Below are positions 28,297 to 36,687 of a DNA stretch of 64,000 nt, in pieces (positions within the stretch are counted from its first letter, which is position 1; each line of letters opens with the position of its first letter). The stretch spans positions 1,426,001 to 1,490,000 of the forward strand of contig NZ_CP065053.1 in the NCBI RefSeq assembly GCF_015689335.1, given 5' to 3'. Source of the stretch: Massilia antarctica. GTDB taxonomy: Bacteria > Pseudomonadota > Gammaproteobacteria > Burkholderiales > Burkholderiaceae_D. The position numbers and the translations under genes are program-made. The notes beneath the pieces were generated by a model. The model was not told the origin of the DNA, ran no database searches, and worked only from the letters and a program-made list of their open reading frames with translations.

Positions 28297-29289
28297 ATGA
28301 AAATAGCTATTCTCGACGATTACCAGGACGCCGTGCGCCAGCTCGACTGTTTCAAACTTTTGGACGGTCACGAGGTGAAGATTTTCAACAGTTCGGCCCG
28401 CGGTGCCGGCCAGCTGGGCATCCGCCTGGCTCCTTTCGACGCGTTGGTGCTGATCCGCGAACGCACCGTGTTCCCGGCGGCATTGCTGGAAAAACTGCCC
28501 AATCTGAAGCTCATTTCGCAGACCGGCAAGCTGGCCGGCCACGTCGATGTGGCGGCGGCCACGGCCTGCGGCATTGCCATCGCCGAAGGGGTCGGCTCGC
28601 CGGTGGCCCCGGCCGAACTGACCTGGGCCCTGATCATGGCGGCCAGCCGCAAGATCGTGCCGTATGCAAGCAACCTCAAGGAAGGGCTGTGGCAGACCGC
28701 CTCGGTCAACCCGGTGCTCAATGGCTTGGGACGCACGCTCAAGGGCCGCACCCTGGCGATCTGGAGCTACGGCAAAATCGGGCGCATGATCGCCGGCTAC
28801 GGCAAGGCTTTCGGCATGCAAGTGCTGGTCTGGGGCGGCGAAGCGAGCCGCGCGGCGGCGGTGGCGGACGGTGTCGAGGCGGCGGCCAGCCGCGAGTCCT
28901 TCTTCGAGCGCGCCGACGTGCTCAGCCTGCATTTGCGGCTGGCGGACGGCACCCGCGGCATCGTCACCGCCGACGACCTGGCGCGCATGAAGCCGGATGC
29001 GCTGTTCGTCAATACCAGCCGCGCCGAGCTGGTCGCGCCAGATGCGCTGGAAGCGGCGCTGCGCCTGGGGCGGCCGGGCAATGCCGCCATCGACGTGTTC
29101 ACCAGCGAGCCGCTGGCGCCGGATGCGCCCCTGCTGCGCATTCCGACGGTGCTGGCCACGCCGCATATCGGCTATGTGGAAAAGGATAGTTACGAGCTGT
29201 ACTTCCGCGCCGCGTTCGACAATGTGCTGAACTTCGCGAACGGCACGCCGTCCAATATCCTCAATCCGGAAGCCTTGCAAAAAGCGTGA
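28297..29289 (+). CDS. D-2-hydroxyacid dehydrogenase family protein
   Basis: A 330-residue NAD-dependent dehydrogenase. Catalytic residues of the family are present: Arg in NTSRAELV, Glu in DVFTSEPL and His in LATPHIGYVE. The Rossmann loop reads LAIWSYGKIGRMI, where the first glycine of GxGxxG is Ser; family members with such loops exist, so cofactor binding is still likely. The start matches the usual N-terminus (MKIAILDDYQD). There is no Shine-Dalgarno. The substrate (a 2-keto acid such as glyoxylate or hydroxypyruvate) cannot be told from sequence. Confidence 0.88.
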   Translation: MKIAILDDYQDAVRQLDCFKLLDGHEVKIFNSSARGAGQLGIRLAPFDALVLIRERTVFPAALLEKLPNLKLISQTGKLAGHVDVAAATACGIAIAEGVGSPVAPAELTWALIMAASRKIVPYASNLKEGLWQTASVNPVLNGLGRTLKGRTLAIWSYGKIGRMIAGYGKAFGMQVLVWGGEASRAAAVADGVEAAASRESFFERADVLSLHLRLADGTRGIVTADDLARMKPDALFVNTSRAELVAPDALEAALRLGRPGNAAIDVFTSEPLAPDAPLLRIPTVLATPHIGYVEKDSYELYFRAAFDNVLNFANGTPSNILNPEALQKA

Positions 29290-29319
29290 TGTGGGCGGGA
29301 CGCTGTCAGCCCTGCCCTG

Positions 29320-30084
29320 TTACGACGGTTCGCGCAGCTTGCGCTCGCCAGTGATGTCGATCGGCGGCGCCGGCATGACATGCGCGCGCGTCCACAGGCC
29401 GGCCCAGCCGGGCGGCCATCCCAATGCCGGGCCATCGTAGGCCGGCAGGCTGGCGCGCACGGGTACCACCGGCACGGGCGGCCCGTCTTGCCAAGCGCCG
29501 GCGCCGGGGCGCTCCATGTTCAGGCTGTACATATAGCCTGGCAGCAGCAGTTTGCACGCGCCCTCGAACCACGCGCTATGGTCTTCGTCGCGTCCGAGCG
29601 CCTGCGCCAGGCCTTGCGGATCGAAGCGCGCCAAAGCCGTCACCAGTTCATCGGTGGTGGCGCCCGGCAAATCGCCCCAGCCCATCACGGGGTTGACGTT
29701 GTACTCGGCGCCCGAGCCGTACCAGCCTTCGCGCCAGGGGCGCTGCATCCAGTCGCGCTGGCCGGTGAACAAATGCCAGCGCCAGTGCAGGCCCGAGGGC
29801 TTGGGCCAGGAGTAGAGATACAGTTTTTCGTAGCCGGCCTGGTGCAGTGCGCGCACCATGGCCATCAGGCGCGCGTGCGGCATGCGGTCGGGCGGGGCGC
29901 GCCGGAACAGGATCGCTTCGCCATCGGCGTGCTGCACGTCGTCGGTGGACAGGTTCAGGTCGAGCGTGCGCGCTTCGCTGCCGAAGCGCGCGGAAATCCA
30001 GCCGGTCAGCAGGTTGACGTGCGTGATGACGCCATAGCCACGATGGCGATGGAAAATAACAGTTCCTGGGGCAAGGGCTTTCAT
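29320..30084 (-). CDS. Protein of unknown function with an SH3/Tudor-like N-terminus
   Basis: 254 residues, no signal peptide or membrane segment. The N-terminal 60 residues (GTVIFHRHRGYGVITHVNL, then WISARFGSEARTLDLNLS) show the G-x-V-x-H-x3-G-x-G-x-V beta pattern of small SH3/Tudor-like barrels seen in CarD/TRCF and the UvrD tail. The remainder is tryptophan- and proline-rich (LHWRWHLFTGQRDWMQRPWREGWYG) and matches nothing I know. AAGAAG lies before the chosen ATG. Divergent from the asparaginase-like gene. Possibly binds protein or nucleic acid; this is speculative. Confidence 0.75.
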   Translation of the reverse strand: MKALAPGTVIFHRHRGYGVITHVNLLTGWISARFGSEARTLDLNLSTDDVQHADGEAILFRRAPPDRMPHARLMAMVRALHQAGYEKLYLYSWPKPSGLHWRWHLFTGQRDWMQRPWREGWYGSGAEYNVNPVMGWGDLPGATTDELVTALARFDPQGLAQALGRDEDHSAWFEGACKLLLPGYMYSLNMERPGAGAWQDGPPVPVVPVRASLPAYDGPALGWPPGWAGLWTRAHVMPAPPIDITGERKLREPS

Positions 30085-30236
30085 GGCTTCTTGATGGACA
30101 AAAAAAATGAATGGTCTCAAGTACAGACAAGGATTCTAACGCACCGGCAAGTGGCGCTGCCCGGTTTGCGCGCTTCGACATCGCCGACCTTACACGTTAT
30201 CATACGGCACCTTCTTCTTACGAATTCCAGACCATT

Positions 30237-30722
30237 ATGAGCTTGCGCATCATCGCCACCGGCGGCACCTTCGATAAACATTATGATGAACTGACCGGTA
30301 AGCTCGGCTTTGCGGAAAGCCATCTGCCCGCGGTCCTGGCGCGCACGCGCATGACGGTGCCGGTGGCACTGGAGCAGCTTCCCCTGCTCGACTCGCTCGA
30401 CATGCAGGATGCCGACCGCGCGCGCGTGCTGGCCAGCTGCCAGGCGGCGCCGGAGACGGCGATCGTGATCGTGCACGGCACAGATACGATGCCGGACACG
30501 GCCGCCGTGCTGGGCGCGGCCGCGCTCGGCAAGAGCATCGTATTGACTGGCGCAATGATTCCGTACGAGATTGCGAATTCGGATGGGCTGTTCAACCTCG
30601 GCTGCGCCACCGCCGCGGCGCAAATCTTGCCGCCGGGTGTGTACGTGGCAATGAACGGGCAAATTTTTACCTGGGATAACGTGACCAAGAACCGCGCGGC
30701 CGGGGTGTTCCAGCCACTGTGA
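30237..30722 (+). CDS. Half-length asparaginase-domain protein
   Basis: 161 residues, equal to the N-terminal half of a type I/II L-asparaginase (about 330). The catalytic elements of that half are kept: first threonine in IIATGGTFDKHY, the Thr-Asp pair in VHGTDTMPDTA, and a lysine near the end (DNVTKNRAAGVF). The C-terminal domain that completes the active site and dimer is missing, and the next gene is unrelated. Short stand-alone forms occur in proteobacteria, so this is probably a real family rather than a truncation. Activity on asparagine is unproven. Confidence 0.85.
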   Translation: MSLRIIATGGTFDKHYDELTGKLGFAESHLPAVLARTRMTVPVALEQLPLLDSLDMQDADRARVLASCQAAPETAIVIVHGTDTMPDTAAVLGAAALGKSIVLTGAMIPYEIANSDGLFNLGCATAAAQILPPGVYVAMNGQIFTWDNVTKNRAAGVFQPL

Positions 30723-30760
30723 CACTGACGTGCGGACTGAGGGGCTGATTCGCTAAGGGC

Positions 30761-30850
30761 AGGCGGAATCCAAAGCATCGTTGCTAAGCGAGCGTGCCTT
30801 GGATTCCCGCCTGCGCGGGAAGTCTTTTCTGCCAATGGCAGGAAAGACGG
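30761..30850. repeat. REP-like dispersed palindromic repeat, copy 1
   Basis: Two parts. A stem-loop has arms 30761-30777 (AGGCGGAATCCAAAGCA) and 30795-30812 (TGCCTTGGATTCCCGCCT). It is followed by CTGCGCGGGAAG and the smaller palindrome TTTCTGCCAATGGCAGGAA. The second part recurs at 34649-34688 and, inverted, at 50150-50186; the first part has a counterpart at 33278-33326. It sits between the asparaginase-like gene and rdgC. Confidence 0.75.
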
Positions 30851-30936
30851 TCTCGAATGTAGCGGCAAAAGCGAATGGAATGAGCCAGTGGCATCGGAGC
30901 CAGGTCGAGCCGCCGAGGTAGCCCATCCACGCACCG

Positions 30937-31833
30937 CTACGCCTTCGCTTCGCCGCCCAGCGCTTCCACCACTTCGCTCATCATCTTGGCCAGTTCGCCG
31001 GTCATGAGCATCATGTCGTTGTCGAAGCGCTCTTCATCGTTGCGCGTGCTGGTGTCGCTTTCCTTGATCACGTCCAGCGGCTTGATGCCCTTGATCGCCA
31101 GCGACTCGGTCAGCACGAAGGAAATCTTGTCGTCCCACGTCATCGCCAGGCGCGTGCACTGCTTGCCGGCGGCGATGTGACGGCGGATATCGTCCACTTC
31201 CAGCGCATGCTTCACATAACGCACGGCGGCCTTGCTCTCGCCGGTAGCGCGCAGTTCGGTATCCTGGTCGATCGTGAAGCCCACCGGCGCTTCGTCGGTT
31301 TCCAGCCAGGCCGTCATCACGGCTACCGGCGAGCGCTGCACGCGCAAGCTTTCCAGCGGCATGCGGTCGACCGCTTTCAACAGCAGCTTGATGACTTCGT
31401 CCGCCTTGGCCGGGCTGGCGGCATCGACCACCAGCCAGCCGTTGACCGGATCGATCCAGGTGAAGGTATTGCTGCGGATGCTGAAGGCACGCGGCAACAG
31501 TTCGTCGGCCACCCTCTCCTTGAGTTCCTTCATGGCTTTCTTGCCCGGAGCGAAGCCCTGGGCCTCTTCCAGCTCGGCCGCCTTGGCCTTGGCCACCTGG
31601 TTGATGACCGACGATGGCAGCAGCTTCTTTTCGGTGCCCAGCAGAATCAGCATCTGCTTGTTGACGGTGTGAACCAGCATGCCGTTGTTGCGCGGCGAAT
31701 CCCAGCCCTGGCGCAGCAATTCGTTACTGGTGGCCGGAACAAAACTCATGGGCGCCAGCGCCGCTTCGAGTTGCTCAGGGGTGAATGCCCACGGTGCGGG
31801 AAGGCGGTAAATCTGAAGATTCTTGAACCACAT
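30937..31833 (-). CDS. rdgC: Recombination-associated protein RdgC
   Basis: A 298-residue RdgC, a ring-shaped DNA-binding protein that limits RecA access to DNA. Recognisable by its N-terminus [10 protein letters not shown] and conserved blocks such as [35 protein letters not shown]-like [13 protein letters not shown] and the C-terminal [19 protein letters not shown]. Length matches the family (about 300). It lies upstream of nothing in its direction and just after dinB in the same orientation. Confidence 0.97.
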   Translation of the reverse strand: MWFKNLQIYRLPAPWAFTPEQLEAALAPMSFVPATSNELLRQGWDSPRNNGMLVHTVNKQMLILLGTEKKLLPSSVINQVAKAKAAELEEAQGFAPGKKAMKELKERVADELLPRAFSIRSNTFTWIDPVNGWLVVDAASPAKADEVIKLLLKAVDRMPLESLRVQRSPVAVMTAWLETDEAPVGFTIDQDTELRATGESKAAVRYVKHALEVDDIRRHIAAGKQCTRLAMTWDDKISFVLTESLAIKGIKPLDVIKESDTSTRNDEERFDNDMMLMTGELAKMMSEVVEALGGEAKA

Positions 31834-31980
31834 TATGCTTTACCTTGTTTGAGTCAGTATTTACAGCGGGATGAAGCAGGAAGGCGCGGCGGGCCGCTTT
31901 CACCTCCTGCGTAACGGCCTGCCACGGGGGCAGGACTTGCGTCGTCCGCGACAAATCATCTGTGCGAAGGGAACGACATT

Positions 31981-33054
31981 TTACACGGCCGCATCGGCGA
32001 ACAGGCTTAACTGTTCGAGGTTTTCGGTCTCGCCCAGGCGCACCCCGACACCCAGCAGGCGCACAGGCTGCTTGCCGCGCGCATGGCCGGTTTCCATCAG
32101 CCTGGCGTACTGCCCCATGTGTGGCGCGGTGCCAACACATTCCACGGTGGTCTGGTGAAAATCGGCGAATTTAAGTTTAACGAACAGCTTTTGCACGCTT
32201 TTCCCTGCCCCGGCGCGGGCGATGCGCGCGTTGAGCTTGTCGAACAGGTCCGGCAGCAGGGCGATGCAGGCGGCCAGGTCCGGCACGTCCGGCGTGTAAG
32301 TTTCCTCGACGCTGACCGACTTGCGTTCGCGCTCATTGCAGACGGCCCGCTCGTCGATGCCGCGGCACAAATCGTGCAACCGGGTGCCGAAACTGCCGAA
32401 GTGGTGTTGCAGTTCGAGCAGGGACCAACTGCGCAGGTCGGCGCAGGTTTGAGCGCCCAGTTTGTTGAGCTTGGCTGCGGTGACCTTGCCGACCCCATGC
32501 AGTTTCTTGACCGGCAAGGCGGCGACGAAGGCGTCGACCTGGTCCGGGCGCACCAGCCACAGGCCGTCGGGCTTGTTCCAGTCGCTGGCGATCTTGGCCA
32601 CGAACTTGTTGGGCGCCACGCCGGCCGAGGCCGTGATGCCGACGGTGTCGACAATGCGCTTGCGGATTTCCTGCGCGATCAGGGTGGCGCTGCCTTTGCA
32701 GTGGGGCGAGTCGGAGACGTCGAGGTAGGCTTCGTCGAGCGAGAGCGGCTCGACCAGGTCGGTATAGTCGCCGTAGATGGCCAGGATCTGGCGCGAGGCG
32801 ACGCGGTATTTTTCCATGGCCGGCGGGATCACCACCAAGTCGGGACACAGCTTGAGGGCCTGGGCGGTGGCCATGGCCGAGTGGATGCCGTAGCGCCGCG
32901 CTTCATAGTTGCAGGTGGCCACCACGCCGCGCTGATCCGGCCGGCCGCCGACGGCCAGCGCCACCTCGCGCAGGGCGGGATTGTCGCGCATTTCGACGGC
33001 GGCGTAGAAGCAGTCGCAGTCGCAATGGATGATTTTTCGGGCTGGGGCGTTCAC
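31981..33054 (-). CDS. dinB: DNA polymerase IV (Y-family)
   Basis: A 357-residue translesion polymerase. Catalytic acids are in HCDCDCFYAAVE (D12, D14 region) and SLDEAYLDVS; the steric-gate neighbourhood is FYAAVE. Helix-hairpin-helix (VKKLHGVGKVTAAKLNKLGAQT) and the little-finger domain follow. The C-terminal QLSLF is a beta-clamp binding motif. The start is GTG. A perfect LexA box lies 32 bp upstream, so it is damage inducible. It copies past lesions without proofreading. Confidence 0.98.
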   Translation of the reverse strand: MNAPARKIIHCDCDCFYAAVEMRDNPALREVALAVGGRPDQRGVVATCNYEARRYGIHSAMATAQALKLCPDLVVIPPAMEKYRVASRQILAIYGDYTDLVEPLSLDEAYLDVSDSPHCKGSATLIAQEIRKRIVDTVGITASAGVAPNKFVAKIASDWNKPDGLWLVRPDQVDAFVAALPVKKLHGVGKVTAAKLNKLGAQTCADLRSWSLLELQHHFGSFGTRLHDLCRGIDERAVCNERERKSVSVEETYTPDVPDLAACIALLPDLFDKLNARIARAGAGKSVQKLFVKLKFADFHQTTVECVGTAPHMGQYARLMETGHARGKQPVRLLGVGVRLGETENLEQLSLFADAAV

Positions 33055-33085
33055 GCGCTATGGTGTGCCCGGCTGAGGGCAACTA

Positions 33086-33101
33086 CTGTAATTGCATACA
33101 G
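33086..33101. promoter_or_regulatory. LexA (SOS) box upstream of dinB
   Basis: CTGTAATTGCATACAG, a perfect CTGT-N8-ACAG site flanked by TA on both sides (TACTGT...ACAGTA). It is centred about 40 bp from the dinB GTG, where LexA would cover the promoter. Confidence 0.93.
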
Positions 33102-33149
33102 TATTCACTGAAATGCGATTTGTTGCAAGTTGGAAGGGGGCGGAGGCCC

Positions 33150-33200
33150 GCTAGCTCGTCGTTTCCGCTAGCCCGTCGTTCCCGCTAGCTCGTCGTTCCC
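33150..33200. repeat. Three tandem 17-bp repeats
   Basis: GCTAGCTCGTCGTTTCC, GCTAGCCCGTCGTTCCC and GCTAGCTCGTCGTTCCC lie head to tail with two variable positions (7 and 15). The reverse complement (GGGAACGACGAGCTAGC) resembles GGGAACGACGGGCTAACG near 50203, so it belongs to the wider REP-like family. No gene overlaps it. Confidence 0.85.
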
Positions 33201-33277
33201 GCCTCTCCAGGAACTAGCCTTTGCCACTAAGTTGAGCAGTTTTGACCGCAAATCTCGAAACCGTCGCTCCCGCGGAG

Positions 33278-33333
33278 GCGGGAGCCCATAGCACCTTTGA
33301 TGATCCAATGTGCTATGGATTCCCGCCTGCGCG
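33278..33333. repeat. REP-like repeat, copy 2, left half, cut by the IS element
   Basis: Arms GCGGGAGCCCATAGCAC (33278-33294) and GTGCTATGGATTCCCGC (33310-33326) form a 17-bp stem with two mismatches. It runs into GGATTCCCGCCTGCGCG, as in copy 1 (30801 on). The last ten bases (33324-33333, CGCCTGCGCG) are the left target-site duplication of the insertion. Confidence 0.85.
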
Positions 33334-34645
33334 CACTGTCGTCCGGAATAATTTTCTTGACGCGCTCACGAGAAGAGGCATCCTTGAATTTCTGCGAATT
33401 CGTGCGCCGCTTGTCGTCGTCGGCGATCATGTAAATCTTCGGTGTCCGTACGTTGAAATAGGGTTGCGCGGACGAAGCAAAGGCAATCCCACAGGGTCCG
33501 TTTCACACGGTTGGACTCGTTGAACAGTGCAACCAACAAATAACTGATGAGAGCGGTAAGTATCTGAATCCGGACCGCGTTTTCAGATCGTCCGAGGAAC
33601 TGCTTGATCTTGAGGTGCTGCTTGATCCATTTGAAGAACAGCTCGATTGCCCAGCGCTTTTTGTAGTGCTGGGCAATTTCCATGGCACTACTGTCGAAGT
33701 CGTTAGTAGCCAGAACGATGGGCGTATCTTTGTTCGGCCGCGCCACGATGACACGGCGCAAAGGCTTCCCAAAGTAGAGATTGATCCGTTTTCCGCCGAG
33801 CCGTTTGTGCTTGAAAGTAACGATTTCGTCGCTGAGCACGATGTGCGCATCATCAGCAGGGATGTCCGATTTCTGCAGGACGTTGACAGCGGCGTTGTTC
33901 TTGAAACGAGTAACAAAGCGCGCGTTGGCCTCGTCAATGGATTTCCACCAATTGAAATCGCAATAGCCCTTGTCAAATACATAGAGCGCGTTCGCTTCGA
34001 GCGGTACGTCAACTGCCCGTTCAACGTCATTGACGTTGGGGTGGCTAATGTCGTGCCAGACAGGGATTGCATCATGGGCATCATACAAAACGTGCAGCTT
34101 CAAGCCTTGCGTATTGCGAGTGCTATTCTCGGGCGTCCACCTCTCAAACTCCCGTCCCTTCAACGTCAACGAGGTGGAGTCAAGCAAATACATCAGATCA
34201 TTGCTTTGCTGGCGCAGCTTACGCGACACCTTCCCCATCAACCAGGCAGCGGTATCACTAAACACCGTGTCAGATCGATTCTCATTGGCGTCAGCCAAGG
34301 TGGAGCGCTTGATCGCTGACGTACCAAGATGGTAGTGATGCGCGACATGACTGTTGAAGCCAGTCTCCAGTGGTCGCAACCCCTTCGCCTCACTGATCTG
34401 CGCGTAGAGCATGGCAATGAGATGATCCCAATGCCCGAACTTCTTGCAATATTTGTCGGCATTGTGCCGTTCGACTAGTTGAGCGAAGGTTCCTCGCGGG
34501 AGCCCCTTCATTAAACGCTGAAAAGTAGTTATGCTGAACATGTTGCAGGTTTGGTTTTTAAGTTGGCAAACAGAGGTTAACCCTCGTAAACCAATACCTG
34601 CAACCCTTTTAACGTTGTCAACCCACTTTATTCCGGACAGCAGTG
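33334..34645. mobile_element. IS4-family insertion sequence, complete (1312 bp)
   Basis: Terminal inverted repeats CACTGTCGTCCGGAATAA (33334) and, inverted, CACTGCTGTCCGGAATAA (ending at 34645), 16 of 18 identical. CGCCTGCGCG occurs directly outside both ends (33324-33333 and 34646-34655), a 10-bp target duplication. One transposase on the minus strand fills it. All parts are intact, so the element may still move. Removing it rejoins a REP-like repeat that matches copy 1. Confidence 0.95.
33366..34541 (-). CDS. IS4-family transposase
   Basis: 391 residues with an N-terminal DUF4372-like domain (FQRLMKGLPRGTFAQLVERH, KFGHWDHLIAML) and a DDE_Tnp_1 catalytic domain. The acids are in LLDSTSL and YVFDKGYCD, and the final glutamate in YKKRWAIELFFKWIKQ. 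That last stretch fits the IS4 YREK signature Y-X2-R-X3-E-X6-K exactly. The start MFSITTFQ lies inside the left part of the element; upstream in-frame codons would extend past the terminal repeat. Base use is less GC-rich than the neighbours, a sign of recent arrival. Confidence 0.95.
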   Translation of the reverse strand: MFSITTFQRLMKGLPRGTFAQLVERHNADKYCKKFGHWDHLIAMLYAQISEAKGLRPLETGFNSHVAHHYHLGTSAIKRSTLADANENRSDTVFSDTAAWLMGKVSRKLRQQSNDLMYLLDSTSLTLKGREFERWTPENSTRNTQGLKLHVLYDAHDAIPVWHDISHPNVNDVERAVDVPLEANALYVFDKGYCDFNWWKSIDEANARFVTRFKNNAAVNVLQKSDIPADDAHIVLSDEIVTFKHKRLGGKRINLYFGKPLRRVIVARPNKDTPIVLATNDFDSSAMEIAQHYKKRWAIELFFKWIKQHLKIKQFLGRSENAVRIQILTALISYLLVALFNESNRVKRTLWDCLCFVRATLFQRTDTEDLHDRRRRQAAHEFAEIQGCLFS

Positions 34646-34688
34646 CGCCTGCGCGGGAAGTCATTTCTGCCAATGGCAGGAATGACGG
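34646..34688. repeat. REP-like repeat, copy 2, right half
   Basis: Starts with the right target duplication CGCCTGCGCG (34646-34655), then continues GGAAG and TTTCTGCCAATGGCAGGAA with a TGACGG end. With the left half at 33278-33333 it rebuilds a full repeat matching copy 1 at 30801-30850 almost base for base. Confidence 0.88.
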
Positions 34689-34795
34689 AGCTTAAGTTAG
34701 CGCTATTTGAAACCGGCCTCTGACTTTGCACGGTTCCAAGAGAGTTGAGGAGTTTCCTTGAAACCGGGCGCTGCGCGGGAACGACCGGGGAGCAG

Positions 34796-35485
34796 CTAAC
34801 TCAAGTGACTGCGGATCATCGCCAACGTGCTATCGGCAAAATCATCCACATGCACCTTGGCCGCCCGGTATTTCCAGCGCTTGATATACCAATCCTGGAA
34901 CATGGCCACGATGTGCGCCGCCAGCAAGTCCGGCTTGCCAGCCGGCACCGGCGAGAGTTGGCCGATCATCTCGGCAATTTCTGCCTGGATCGACAACTCC
35001 GAATTTTTCGCCATCCCGCGCTGCTCGAAACTGAGCACGCGCGAATCCATGTACACGAAGTAAAACCACGGCTGCAAGATCTCGGACAGGTAAATCGTCG
35101 CCCGCACCAAGGATTCGAGCCGTTCCAGGGGCGCCTGCACATGCTGGAACATGCGCGGCAATTCCTGGCTCGCATGGCGCACCACATCCTCGATCATTTC
35201 CGCCAGTTGATCCTTGCTATCGATGTAGCCGTACAGCCCGCCCATCGACAAGCCCGTCTCGCGGCACAGGTCGCGCAAGCTCATCGCGCGAAAGCCGACT
35301 TCGTTAGCCAGGCGGAATGTCGCGGCAAAGATTTTTTCCATGTTTTCCAGCGCCGGCTTGCGGCGCTTGACGCCGATCCGCTCGGCGTTGTGGTCAACAA
35401 TGTAGGCCCAGATCGTGTCGCCGTTGAGCGGCGTCATCTTTTCAAACTGGGCGAAGTCGAAGCGGGTGGACACCGAGGTTCCCAT
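34796..35485 (-). CDS. TetR/AcrR-family regulator
   Basis: A 229-residue repressor with an unusually long N-terminal arm (about 45 residues) before the TetR helix-turn-helix (IFAATFRLANEVGFRAMSLRDLC, then ETGLSMGGLYGYIDSKDQLAEMI). The C-terminal all-helical ligand domain is divergent. It faces the lipase/foldase genes across 280 bp that hold a CGAGCGCTCG palindrome. It may control these genes or respond to fatty acids or acyl-CoA; neither is shown. Confidence 0.92.
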   Translation of the reverse strand: MGTSVSTRFDFAQFEKMTPLNGDTIWAYIVDHNAERIGVKRRKPALENMEKIFAATFRLANEVGFRAMSLRDLCRETGLSMGGLYGYIDSKDQLAEMIEDVVRHASQELPRMFQHVQAPLERLESLVRATIYLSEILQPWFYFVYMDSRVLSFEQRGMAKNSELSIQAEIAEMIGQLSPVPAGKPDLLAAHIVAMFQDWYIKRWKYRAAKVHVDDFADSTLAMIRSHLS

Positions 35486-35626
35486 ATGTGCATCTACCGC
35501 TAGAGTTGGTTTCGGGAATGATTATAGCTCGTTAAAACCACACATCAATTCAATGAGCAAAAGAACCCCTCCAGATGCTGCACTGCGCGATGCTTTATCC
35601 AAAAGCCGGTGCTACATTAAAAAAAC

Positions 35627-35636
35627 CGAGCGCTCG
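35627..35636. promoter_or_regulatory. Candidate TetR operator
   Basis: CGAGCGCTCG is a perfect 10-bp palindrome within ACCGAGCGCTCGCT, which is near-symmetric over 14 bp. It lies in the divergent gap, 141 bp from the TetR start and 129 bp from the lipase start. It is preceded by an A run. Confidence 0.5.
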
Positions 35637-35765
35637 CTCTAATTCGTAGTTTCTCTTGCCACAGCCGTCGCAAGAGCGCGCGCCGGTAGCCGGAGGAATG
35701 CCCAGCTCGCACTGTGCAACTCCAGTTCCAGTAGTCGACTTCAATCAAAAATCTATGGAGACAAC

Positions 35766-36677
35766 ATGAAGAATCGCTTTTGGAAGTGCCTGTCCGTTTT
35801 TCTCATCGCCATCCTCGTCGTTCCCACCCAGGCCCTGGCCGCGGGTTACACGCAAACCAAATACCCCATTGTGCTCGTGCACGGCCTGTTCGGCTTCGAG
35901 AAACTGGGGCCGATCGAGTACTTTTACCAGATCCCCTCGGCGCTGCGCAGCGGCGGGGCCCAGGTGTTTACCGTCACCGTCTCGGGCGCCAACAGTACCG
36001 AAGTGCGCGGCGAACAATTGCTCTCGCAAGTGAAGCAGATCATGGCCGCCACCGGCGCCGCCAAGGTCAATCTGATCGGCCATAGCCATGGCGGACCGAC
36101 CGTGCGCTACGTCGCCTCGGTGGCGCCGAATCTGGTCGCTTCGGTCAGCTCGGTGGCCGGCGTGAACAAGGGCTCGGCGATTGCCGACATCCTGACCGGC
36201 AACGCCCCCAATGTGGGCAATGCGCTGGCCAACGCGGTGGCTGCGGTGATGGACTTCCTGTCCGGCCGCTCCGGCTTGCCGCAGGATGGCGCAGCCGCGC
36301 TCAAGTCGCTCACCACAGCCGGCTCGCTCGCCTTTAACACCCGCCATCCGCAGGGCGTGCCGACCACCGCCTGCGGCGAAGGCGCCAACCATGTCAACGG
36401 CGTGTATTACTTCTCGTGGAGCGGCGCCAAGCCCTACACCAATATGTTCGACGCAATCGACCCGTTCCTGGCGCTCACCGGACTGGCCTTCGGCGGCAAG
36501 AACGATGGCCTGGTCAGCAGCTGCTCCAGCCACCTCGGACGCGTGATCCGCGATGACTACGCCATGAACCACCTCGATGAAGTGAACCAGTTCATCGGCA
36601 TTGTCAACCTGTTCGAAACCAGCCCGGTGACCGTGTTCCGTCAGCAAGCGAACCGCCTGCAGGCGCTCGGCCTGTAA
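35766..36677 (+). CDS. Secreted triacylglycerol lipase (foldase-dependent, family I)
   Basis: A 303-residue alpha/beta hydrolase with a Sec signal peptide (cleavage after ALA, residue about 26). The oxyanion region is PIVLVHGLFGFE, the nucleophile elbow GHSHGG with Ser107, the acid in FGGKNDGLV and the His in SCSSHLGRVI. Two cysteines (TTACGEG, SSCSS) match the disulfide of Burkholderia/Pseudomonas lipases. GGAG precedes the ATG. Its own foldase follows 10 bp later, the classic lipA-lif operon; export is expected by type II secretion. Confidence 0.95.
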   Translation: MKNRFWKCLSVFLIAILVVPTQALAAGYTQTKYPIVLVHGLFGFEKLGPIEYFYQIPSALRSGGAQVFTVTVSGANSTEVRGEQLLSQVKQIMAATGAAKVNLIGHSHGGPTVRYVASVAPNLVASVSSVAGVNKGSAIADILTGNAPNVGNALANAVAAVMDFLSGRSGLPQDGAAALKSLTTAGSLAFNTRHPQGVPTTACGEGANHVNGVYYFSWSGAKPYTNMFDAIDPFLALTGLAFGGKNDGLVSSCSSHLGRVIRDDYAMNHLDEVNQFIGIVNLFETSPVTVFRQQANRLQALGL

Positions 36678-36687
36678 GGAGAGCGGC

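Noticed and set aside
33150..33333. CRISPR array
   Set aside because: Only three contiguous 17-bp units without spacers and no cas gene.
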